Shown in pieces: positions 1-4,950 of a DNA stretch of 10,230 nt. How positions within the stretch are numbered: the first letter of the stretch is position 1; every line of letters begins with the position of its first letter. This DNA is from an uncultured Clostridium sp. (GTDB lineage: Bacteria > Bacillota > Clostridia > Lachnospirales > Lachnospiraceae): assembly GCA_900552885.1 (NCBI GenBank), contig USBM01000060.1:1-10230 (forward strand), written 5' to 3'. The notes under the pieces were generated by a model that saw only the letters and a list, made by a program, of their open reading frames with translations, made no database searches and was not told where the DNA came from. Both the position numbers and the translations under genes were made by a program.

Positions 1-64
1 CCTTGTCCCTCACCTCAACTGGATAGAGGATTTTATTAAAGTAAAAAATCCGGAAAATATTTGA
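1..64 (+). CDS. C-terminal tail of an unidentified upstream gene (partial)
   Basis: Reading from base 2, the frame is open for 20 codons and stops at TGA 62-64. The encoded tail contains HLNWIEDF followed by KVKNPENI, a mixed hydrophobic and charged composition that looks like an ordinary soluble C-terminus. The other two + frames stop earlier, at 24-26 and 37-39. The stop codon overlaps a TTG that could start the next ORF (TTGA, 61-64), an arrangement typical of translationally coupled genes. The fragment is too short to name a family. It could also be chance open frame, so confidence is low. Confidence 0.35.
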   Translation, partial: LVPHLNWIEDFIKVKNPENI

Positions 65-240
65 AACGAAAAGAGACCGAAGCGGGGTTAAGAAAGTGTA
101 CGATAGTGGTAGAACTGTTGTTGGAACTTTGGATAACCCTGTTTGTCGGTCTTTTATTATATAGGCAACGAAATTCAGGACACAATTTCATACCGTTAAT
201 CGGATGTATCATTTTACATTTCCTTTCCTTTATGGTATGA
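61..240 (+). CDS. Possible small membrane protein, 59 residues, function unknown
   Basis: This frame is open from 40 to the TGA at 238-240. The best start is TTG 61, which overlaps the preceding stop; a weak CCGGA lies at 50-54. A GTG at 106 is the alternative. The predicted product has a basic N-terminus (MKRKETEAGLRK), then a hydrophobic segment at about residues 14-34 (including ITLFVGLLLY), a short polar turn (RQRNSGHN), and a second hydrophobic segment at about 43-59 (FIPLIGCIILHFLSF). A positive N-terminus followed by two membrane helices is sensible for a real small protein. Against it are the TTG start, the weak ribosome site, and the fact that 71-155 also folds as a long hairpin. I recognise no family. 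It may be a small gene, a decayed remnant, or chance. Confidence 0.35.
   Translation: MKRKETEAGLRKCTIVVELLLELWITLFVGLLLYRQRNSGHNFIPLIGCIILHFLSFMV
71..155 (+). other. Long imperfect hairpin with U-rich 3' flank
   Basis: Four co-linear stems nest without crossing: 71-80 with 146-155 (10 pairs, one G-U), 83-90 with 134-141 (8 pairs, one G-U), 93-97 with 126-130 (5 pairs), and 101-110 with 114-123 (10 pairs, half of them G-U) closed by a three-base loop. Small internal loops separate them. The 3' arm runs into CTTTTATTATAT. The G-U pairs make it better as RNA than as a DNA palindrome. It may act as a terminator for the upstream unit, or as a structured RNA. No match to a known RNA class is claimed. 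Confidence 0.4.
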
Positions 241-241
241 T
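213..241 (+). promoter_or_regulatory. Promoter for ychF-lgt (extended -10 type)
   Basis: TTTACA at 213-218 and TATGAT at 236-241 are separated by exactly 17 bases, and TG at 233-234 supplies an extended -10 element. Transcription would begin near 248 and give a leader of about 160 bases before the ychF start. The remainder of 241-410 contains no open frame of note and no other convincing signal. Short palindromes (GACGTC, CGATCG, ATTCGAAT) are present but do not add up to a recognisable riboswitch. Confidence 0.6.
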
Positions 242-410
242 ATGCGTTAAGTGCGGCGTAGTAGACGTCACAGAATCAAATAACGATCGACCAGGTTACG
301 GGTAATTCGAATTTCATGGAATATTTGGGCATATTGGTACATACATTGCTACATGACCGAATTCCGCAAAGCCCGTTTCAATAAGGTTTAGAGAAAGGAA
401 AGATAGAGTT

Positions 411-1505
411 ATGAAGTTGGGCATTGTAGGACTTCCGAATGTAGGGAAGAGTACGTTATTTAATTCATTGACAAAGGCAGGAGCAGAATCAGCGAATTAT
501 CCATTTTGTACGATTGATCCGAACGTAGGCGTGGTGCCTGTGCCGGATGAGAGATTAGAGGTACTGACGAAGATGTATAATTCAAAGAAAACCGTACCGG
601 CGGTAATTGAATTTGTAGATATTGCAGGTCTGGTAAAGGGAGCTTCAAAGGGTGAAGGTCTGGGTAACCAGTTCTTATCAAATATCCGAGAAGTGGATGC
701 AATCGTTCATGTAGTAAGATGTTTTGAGGATACGAATGTAGTACATGTAGACGGCAGTATTAATCCGTTGAGAGACATTGAGACGATTAATTTTGAGCTG
801 ATCTTTTCCGATATCGAGATTCTTGATCGTAGAATTGCCAAGAATTCTAGAGCAGCGAACAACAATAAGGATATTGCCAAAGAAGTAGAATTTATGAAGC
901 GGATCAAAGAGCACTTAGAGAATGGAAAGTTGGCAATTACCTTTGAGGTAGATGGAGAAGATGAAGAAGCATGGATTGCAGATTATAATCTGCTTACCAG
1001 AAAACCGGTGATCTTTGCAGCAAATGTAGCTGAGGATGAAGTGGCAGAAGATGATGATAACGATTATGTAAAAGCAGTTAAGGAATATGCAAAGGAATAT
1101 GGCTCAGAGGTGTTCAAAGTCTGTGCACAGATCGAACAGGAGATTTCTGAATTAGAAGATGATGAGAAGAAGATGTTCTTAGAAGATCTGGGACTTGCTG
1201 AGTCTGGCTTGGATAAGCTGATCCGTGCAAGCTATTCCCTGCTTGGATTGATCTCGTATCTGACTTCCGGTGAGGATGAGACAAGAGCATGGACAATTAA
1301 GAGAGGTACGAAAGCACCACAGGCAGCGGGTAAGATTCATACAGATTTTGAGAGAGGATTTATCCGTGCAGAGGTTGTCAATTACAAAGATCTCGTAGAG
1401 AATGGGTCTATGGCGGCTGCAAGAGAGAAAGGTCTTGTACGTTCTGAAGGAAAGGAATACGTTGTACAGGATGGGGATGTCATTTTGTTCAAGTTTAACG
1501 TATAA
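411..1505 (+). CDS. ychF: YchF/OLA1-type ribosome-binding P-loop ATPase
   Basis: This is a universally conserved Obg-related nucleotidase that binds ribosomes and prefers ATP to GTP. At 364 residues it is the normal family length. The P-loop GLPNVGKST lies at residues 7-15, the DIAG switch II motif at 70-73, and the NVAE motif at 205-208 replaces the NKxD of GTPases and explains the ATP preference. PFCTIDPN at 31-38 includes the cysteine (C33) that aligns with the redox-sensitive Cys of E. coli YchF. An internal acidic helical region spans about 130-260, and a TGS domain fills residues 279-362, ending DGDVILFKFNV. The ATG at 411 gives the canonical N-terminus MKLGIVGLPNVG. AAGGA at 395-399 is a somewhat distant ribosome site. 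It sits 14 bases upstream of lgt and is probably cotranscribed with it. Confidence 0.97.
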   Translation: MKLGIVGLPNVGKSTLFNSLTKAGAESANYPFCTIDPNVGVVPVPDERLEVLTKMYNSKKTVPAVIEFVDIAGLVKGASKGEGLGNQFLSNIREVDAIVHVVRCFEDTNVVHVDGSINPLRDIETINFELIFSDIEILDRRIAKNSRAANNNKDIAKEVEFMKRIKEHLENGKLAITFEVDGEDEEAWIADYNLLTRKPVIFAANVAEDEVAEDDDNDYVKAVKEYAKEYGSEVFKVCAQIEQEISELEDDEKKMFLEDLGLAESGLDKLIRASYSLLGLISYLTSGEDETRAWTIKRGTKAPQAAGKIHTDFERGFIRAEVVNYKDLVENGSMAAAREKGLVRSEGKEYVVQDGDVILFKFNV

Positions 1506-1519
1506 TAGGAGGGGATTCT

Positions 1520-2437
1520 ATGTATGAGATTCGATTTCCTCATCTGGGGATTGTATTGAAACATGTGGCAGATGGATTCTCAATTGGTGGGTTTGAGATA
1601 CGTTTTTATGGAATGGTCATTGCGTTGGGATTTATCTTAGGTTATTTGTTGATTGCCCGGGAGGCTAAAAGGACGAATCAGAATCCGGAGATGTATTTAG
1701 ACTATATGTTGTGGCTGGTGATTCCGGCAATTTTGGGAGCCAGGATCTATTATGTGGTATTCAGTTTAAAGGATTATGTGAAAGAAGGACAATCCTTAAA
1801 GGATACGATACTTGGTATGATCAACATTCGTGGTGGTGGTCTTGCTATCTACGGTGGCGTGATTGCCGGAATTATTGTATTACTCATATTTGCCAAGAAG
1901 CGTAAAGTGAGTGTCATGTTGATGTTAGATACCTGCTCTATGGGATTATTAGTTGGGCAGATTCTTGGAAGATGGGGCAATTTTTTCAACCGGGAGGCGT
2001 TTGGAGGATATACGGATTCCCTGTTTGCGATGGCACTTCCTGTTGAGTGGTTTGGCGGTAAGAATTATCTGTTAAGTATCGTGAATAATGGAATTATTAC
2101 ACAGGAAATGATCGATCATGTTGTGAATATAGATGGGATGGAATTCATTCAGGTGCATCCAACCTTTTTGTATGAATCCGTATGGAATCTTGGAGTACTG
2201 TTGATCATATTCCTGTACAGGAGACACAAGAAGTTTGATGGTGAGATGTTTGCTATGTATATCTGGGGATATGGTTTAGGAAGAGTATGGATTGAAGGTC
2301 TGCGGACAGACTCCCTGATGCTTCCGGGTATTAACTTCAAAGTTTCCCAGTTGTTGGCGGCTATATGTGTGGTGGCGGCATCTATATTTATTATATATAA
2401 ACGGATAGAGCTGAAACGGAATACAATAACTTCATAG
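1520..2437 (+). CDS. lgt: Prolipoprotein diacylglyceryl transferase
   Basis: Lgt transfers diacylglycerol from phosphatidylglycerol to the lipobox cysteine of prolipoproteins in the cytoplasmic membrane, the first step of lipoprotein maturation. The 305-residue product is polytopic, with hydrophobic segments around 30-46, 62-81, 104-124, 134-150, 222-234 and 273-293. Family signatures are visible: GRWGNFFNREAFG at 150-162, HPTFLYE at 213-219, and the C-terminal GRVWIEGLRTDSL at 254-266. The segment GGLAIYGG at 106-113 matches the family's conserved GG-HGG block, except that Tyr111 stands where many orthologues have His. A strong ribosome site, AGGAGGGG at 1507-1514, lies 5 bases before the ATG. 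It is the last gene of the ychF unit, because a terminator follows directly. Confidence 0.95.
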   Translation: MYEIRFPHLGIVLKHVADGFSIGGFEIRFYGMVIALGFILGYLLIAREAKRTNQNPEMYLDYMLWLVIPAILGARIYYVVFSLKDYVKEGQSLKDTILGMINIRGGGLAIYGGVIAGIIVLLIFAKKRKVSVMLMLDTCSMGLLVGQILGRWGNFFNREAFGGYTDSLFAMALPVEWFGGKNYLLSIVNNGIITQEMIDHVVNIDGMEFIQVHPTFLYESVWNLGVLLIIFLYRRHKKFDGEMFAMYIWGYGLGRVWIEGLRTDSLMLPGINFKVSQLLAAICVVAASIFIIYKRIELKRNTITS

Positions 2438-2451
2438 CGATATGATACAGC

Positions 2452-2482
2452 AAAAGGCGGTGGATTTATTCACCGCCTTTTT
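2452..2482 (+). terminator. Intrinsic terminator of ychF-lgt
   Basis: A perfect 11-bp stem pairs AAAAGGCGGTG (2452-2462) with CACCGCCTTTT (2471-2481) around an 8-base loop, and the 3' arm ends in five T residues. It begins 15 bases after the lgt stop. The A-run before the stem means it could also work on the other strand, but no convergent gene is visible. Confidence 0.9.
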
Positions 2483-2506
2483 GTTGTACAATTTTGCGAG
2501 GACGTA

Positions 2507-2528
2507 AAAGAGTCGCAAGTGACTCTTT
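2507..2528. repeat. Short perfect inverted repeat
   Basis: AAAGAGTC (2507-2514) and GACTCTTT (2521-2528) form an 8-bp stem, extendable by one G-U pair, with a small loop. It lies 25 bases after the lgt terminator. There is no T-run behind it, so it is not a second intrinsic terminator by itself. Function unknown. Confidence 0.45.
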
Positions 2529-2537
2529 GTTCCCTTT

Positions 2538-2628
2538 GTGGAGGGTAAGTGGGGAATTTTAAAAATAAGTGGGAAAATCTAGCACTCACCACCACCACTT
2601 TCTTCCACCGAAAATGTGAAAAGTGGAG
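2538..2628. promoter_or_regulatory. Cluster of GTGG motifs on both strands, possible distal MraZ sites
   Basis: On the + strand GTGG starts at 2538, 2549, 2569 and 2623, several preceded by AA as in AAGTGG. On the - strand GTGG is read from CCAC at 2589, 2592, 2595 and 2605, the last two exactly 10 bases apart. Chance would give about one such tetramer in 90 bases on two strands. The motif is the same as in the tandem operator at 2848-2892, so extra MraZ binding is a reasonable inference. The spacing here is irregular (11, 20 and 10 bases), so the call is tentative. Confidence 0.35.
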
Positions 2629-2651
2629 AGAAAGGTATACATAATCCCGGA

Positions 2652-2699
2652 ACACAATATGTGACAGCGAGCGGATGGAACTTACACTAGATATTGTGT
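2652..2699. repeat. 9-bp inverted repeat with 30-base spacer
   Basis: ACACAATAT (2652-2660) and ATATTGTGT (2691-2699) are exact reverse complements. Three further pairs (GTG with CAC) can form inside if the bases TAG at 2688-2690 bulge out. No T-run follows. It may be an operator with two half-sites or a stem-loop if transcribed, but nothing in the sequence decides this. Confidence 0.45.
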
Positions 2700-2737
2700 A
2701 AATGATGTTAAGAATAAGTGAAAAAAGAATAAAAACA

Positions 2738-2752
2738 TGTGCAAATTGCACA
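2738..2752. promoter_or_regulatory. Near-perfect 15-base palindrome, operator-like
   Basis: TGTGCAA and TTGCACA are exact inverted arms around a single central A. The site lies about 65 bases upstream of the mraZ promoter -35 box. The size and symmetry fit a dimeric helix-turn-helix regulator, but I cannot name one. Confidence 0.4.
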
Positions 2753-2817
2753 ATAAAATCTAAAAAATATTGGCAAGAATCCACATAGAAAACAGAGGGG
2801 TGAAGAACAATTTATCC

Positions 2818-2846
2818 TTGCAATCTAATACCTGATGAGGTAGAAT
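2818..2846 (+). promoter_or_regulatory. Promoter of the mraZ-dcw operon
   Basis: TTGCAA at 2818-2823 and TAGAAT at 2841-2846 are separated by exactly 17 bases. The predicted start point near 2853 falls inside the tandem GTGGT repeats and leaves a leader of about 105 bases before the mraZ ATG. The 521-base gap around it contains no credible gene on either strand. Confidence 0.7.
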
Positions 2847-2847
2847 A

Positions 2848-2892
2848 GTGGTTGTAAGTGGTGAAATGTGGTATGCAGTGGTAGATTGTGGT
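2848..2892 (+). promoter_or_regulatory. MraZ operator: five GTGGT direct repeats, 10-base period
   Basis: GTGGT occurs at 2848, 2858, 2868, 2878 and 2888, each one helical turn from the next, with unrelated five-base spacers. A weaker GAGGT lies one step upstream at 2837. MraZ proteins are known to bind short G-rich direct repeats with this period just upstream of their own genes; E. coli has three TGGGN copies. The array begins one base after the -10 box and covers the predicted start point, so bound MraZ should block transcription. The binding itself is inference. Confidence 0.8.
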
Positions 2893-2958
2893 GGATTTAT
2901 CATTTCATGCGGAATCACTTTCGTTACGACAGAGATTATGTAGAAGGGGAGTGAGTTC

Positions 2959-3405
2959 ATGTCCAAAGGATTAAAAGGTGAATATAATCACACAGTAGAT
3001 GCCAAGGGCAGAATGATCGTACCTTCCAAGCTTAGAGAACAATTAGGCTTGTCTTTTGTTGTAACAAGAGGAATGGATGGATGTCTGTTTGCTTATCCGA
3101 ACGATGAATGGGATATTTTTGAGGGCAAATTAAGACAGCTTCCAATGACCAATGAAAGCTCAAGAAAGTTCAAGAGATTTTTCCAGGCCGGAGCTACAGA
3201 TTGCGAAGTGGATAATCAGGGAAGAATCCTGATTCCGGCTAATTTACGTGAATTTGCAGGAATTACAAAAGATGTCACGGTAGTTGGCGTCGGAGAACGT
3301 GCAGAGATCTGGAGCAAAGAGAAGTGGGAAGAGAAGAACAATATTGATGATATTGATTTCAACGAACTGGCTCAGGGAATTGAAGATTTGGGAATTATGA
3401 TCTAG
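2959..3405 (+). CDS. mraZ: Transcriptional regulator MraZ
   Basis: MraZ is the DNA-binding autoregulator that opens most dcw clusters. The 148-residue product is close to the usual family length. It contains two SpoVT/AbrB-like swapped-hairpin repeats, recognisable by HTVDAKGRMIVPSKLRE at about residues 11-27 and EVDNQGRILIPANLRE at about 83-98, each with the D-x-x-G-R core. The ATG at 2959 has AGGGGAG at 2945-2951 as its ribosome site with normal spacing. The N-terminus resembles that of Bacillus MraZ. MraZ assembles as a ring-like oligomer and binds tandem repeats, and the five GTGGT boxes 67 bases upstream are the natural target. The rsmH start lies 13 bases after its stop, so the two are cotranscribed; RsmH is reported to counteract MraZ in E. 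coli. Confidence 0.96.
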   Translation: MSKGLKGEYNHTVDAKGRMIVPSKLREQLGLSFVVTRGMDGCLFAYPNDEWDIFEGKLRQLPMTNESSRKFKRFFQAGATDCEVDNQGRILIPANLREFAGITKDVTVVGVGERAEIWSKEKWEEKNNIDDIDFNELAQGIEDLGIMI

Positions 3406-3418
3406 AAGGAGGAGAAGC

Positions 3419-4363
3419 GTGGAATTTTCACATAAGTCGGTATTATTGGACGAGACTATAATGGGACTTAATATCAAAGAAGATGGTACTTATGTGGATG
3501 GCACCCTTGGAGGTGGCGGACATGCCTATCATGTTTGTTCCCGTTTGTCTGATAAAGGAAGGTTCATAGGGATAGATCAGGATGCCGCTGCGATTGAAGC
3601 AGCAGGCATCCGGCTATTACCATACAAAGATAAAGTTAAGATTGATATTGTAAGAAGTAATTATCAACAAACCCCCCAGGTATTACATGACTTAGGTGTC
3701 GGCGGTGTCGATGGCATTGTACTTGACCTGGGGGTATCCTCCTATCAGTTAGATACACCAGAGAGAGGATTTACGTATCGGGAGGATGCACCTCTTGACA
3801 TGAGAATGGATCAGAGGCAGGACATGACTGCTAAAGATATAATTAATGAATATCCGGAGATGGAATTATACCGAGTAATCCGGGACTACGGCGAAGAAAA
3901 GTTCGCTAAGAACATTGCCAAGCATATATGCCAGGCAAGACAGAACAAGGTCATTGAGACAACATTTGAACTGAATGACATTATTAAGGCTGCTATACCA
4001 ATTAGAGCTAGGTCTGCAGGAGGGCACCCTTCGAAAAGAACTTATCAGGCTATCAGGATTGAGTTAAATCAGGAACTGACCATTCTTGAGCAATCCATCG
4101 ACCAAATGATAGATCTGTTAAACCCAGGGGGCCGAATTTGCATAATTACGTTCCACTCGTTAGAAGATCGGATTGTAAAGAGGATATTTCGAAGAAATGA
4201 GAATCCTTGTACATGCCCTCCCGACTTTCCTAAATGTGTATGTGGTAAGGTTTCTAAAGGTAAGGTCATAACACGGAAACCAATCTTACCATCAGAGGAA
4301 GAATTAGAGGAGAACAGAAGAAGCAAAAGTGCAAAGCTTCGTATATTTGAACGAGCTCAATAA
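3419..4363 (+). CDS. rsmH: 16S rRNA (cytosine1402-N4)-methyltransferase
   Basis: RsmH (MraW) uses S-adenosylmethionine to N4-methylate C1402 in the decoding centre of 16S rRNA. The 314-residue product is of normal length. The SAM-binding loop DGTLGGGGHA is at residues 27-36, VLDLGVSS at 101-108, ERGFTYREDAPLDMRMD at 115-131, HPSKRTYQAIRIELN at 203-217, and TFHSLEDRIVK at 244-254. The CTCPPDFPKCVCG block near 264-276, with four cysteines, is usual in Firmicute orthologues, as is the ending RRSKSAKLR. Translation starts at GTG 3419, chosen because AAGGAGGAG at 3406-3414 lies 4 bases upstream and the resulting N-terminus (EFSHKSVLLDE) matches the family; the next ATG (3461) would remove conserved residues. 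Confidence 0.97.
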   Translation: MEFSHKSVLLDETIMGLNIKEDGTYVDGTLGGGGHAYHVCSRLSDKGRFIGIDQDAAAIEAAGIRLLPYKDKVKIDIVRSNYQQTPQVLHDLGVGGVDGIVLDLGVSSYQLDTPERGFTYREDAPLDMRMDQRQDMTAKDIINEYPEMELYRVIRDYGEEKFAKNIAKHICQARQNKVIETTFELNDIIKAAIPIRARSAGGHPSKRTYQAIRIELNQELTILEQSIDQMIDLLNPGGRICIITFHSLEDRIVKRIFRRNENPCTCPPDFPKCVCGKVSKGKVITRKPILPSEEELEENRRSKSAKLRIFERAQ

Positions 4364-4444
4364 GGTATTAAAGTATATAGATAGACACATGATGAATGGG
4401 GAATATCCGGGTTACGGAAGATAAGACGTATTTAGAAAAGGGGT

Positions 4445-4936
4445 ATGAGAAGATTGGATTCAAGAAATGAGGAAAGATATTATTACATCGAGGGGAATGC
4501 AGCCAGAAAGCTGAATACGGTACCACAAAGGGAAGTCAGACCGAATCGACAGCCTGCACCGGAAAGAGAGCGTAAGACTAACGCGAGAGTTGAGAGAAAT
4601 GCACAGCGTGCTAAGGCTTTTGATCTGCGCTATACAATGGCACTTGTCGTAGCAACTGTATTCTTGTTTGGTGCATGTGTTAATATGTTATCCTTACAGG
4701 CAGATATAACAGAACAGAGAAGACAGATAGCTTTATTAGAGAGTAATCTGAATGAATTGAAAGATACCAACAATGAAACAAGCAAACGTTTAGACAGTTC
4801 AGTGGATTTAACAAAGGTATATGATTTTGCAACACAGGAATTAGGAATGGTATATCCGGGTAATGATCGGGTTGTATCTTACAAAGCAAGCAATCCTGAT
4901 TACGTGAAGCAGTTTAAGGATGTGCCGGAAGAATAA
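4445..4936 (+). CDS. ftsL: Cell division protein FtsL-like
   Basis: FtsL is a small bitopic membrane protein that pairs with DivIC/FtsB and links DivIB/FtsQ and the septal PBP to the division ring. The 163-residue product has a long basic cytoplasmic tail (1-60), one transmembrane helix at about 63-84 (TMALVVATVFLFGACVNML), a coiled coil at about 85-117 (QADITEQRRQIALLESNL), and the typical FATQELGMVYP motif near 128-138. Sequence is poorly conserved in this family, so position between rsmH and a class B PBP is important evidence. The ATG start is uncertain: GGGG at 4440-4443 lies only one base before it, while TTG 4454 in the same frame would have about 10 bases spacing and begin MDSRNEE. 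The 81-base gap after rsmH contains no clear promoter. Confidence 0.85.
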   Translation: MRRLDSRNEERYYYIEGNAARKLNTVPQREVRPNRQPAPERERKTNARVERNAQRAKAFDLRYTMALVVATVFLFGACVNMLSLQADITEQRRQIALLESNLNELKDTNNETSKRLDSSVDLTKVYDFATQELGMVYPGNDRVVSYKASNPDYVKQFKDVPEE

Positions 4937-4950
4937 AATTAGGTGATTAT

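Noticed and set aside
11..30. Bases resembling a tRNA D-arm (CTCAACTGGATAGAG)
   Set aside because: No acceptor stem, anticodon stem of proper size or T-arm follows within tRNA distance, and the stretch reads well as the tail of a protein gene.
71..155. An integron attC-like site
   Set aside because: The long imperfect hairpin suggested it, but the outer arms do not carry the RYYYAAC and GTTRRRY ends in the right orientation, and there is no cassette or integrase nearby.
204..305. A 33-codon frame with a Cys-x-x-Cys pair within the ychF leader
   Set aside because: It overlaps the promoter boxes, has no ribosome site, and its second half would be the leader RNA. Chance is the simpler explanation.
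2470..2784. A 104-codon minus-strand frame in the gap before mraZ
   Set aside because: It begins at GTG without a ribosome site, runs through the operator-like repeats and ends inside the lgt terminator. The composition follows the AT-rich intergenic DNA and I recognise no family.
2760..2966. A 68-codon minus-strand frame over the mraZ promoter
   Set aside because: It covers the promoter, the GTGGT operator and the mraZ start on the opposite strand and has no family features. The regulatory reading explains this stretch better.
4396..4470. A 24-codon frame ahead of and overlapping the ftsL start
   Set aside because: No ribosome site lies before its ATG and the product is nondescript. A coupling leader peptide is possible, but nothing supports it.
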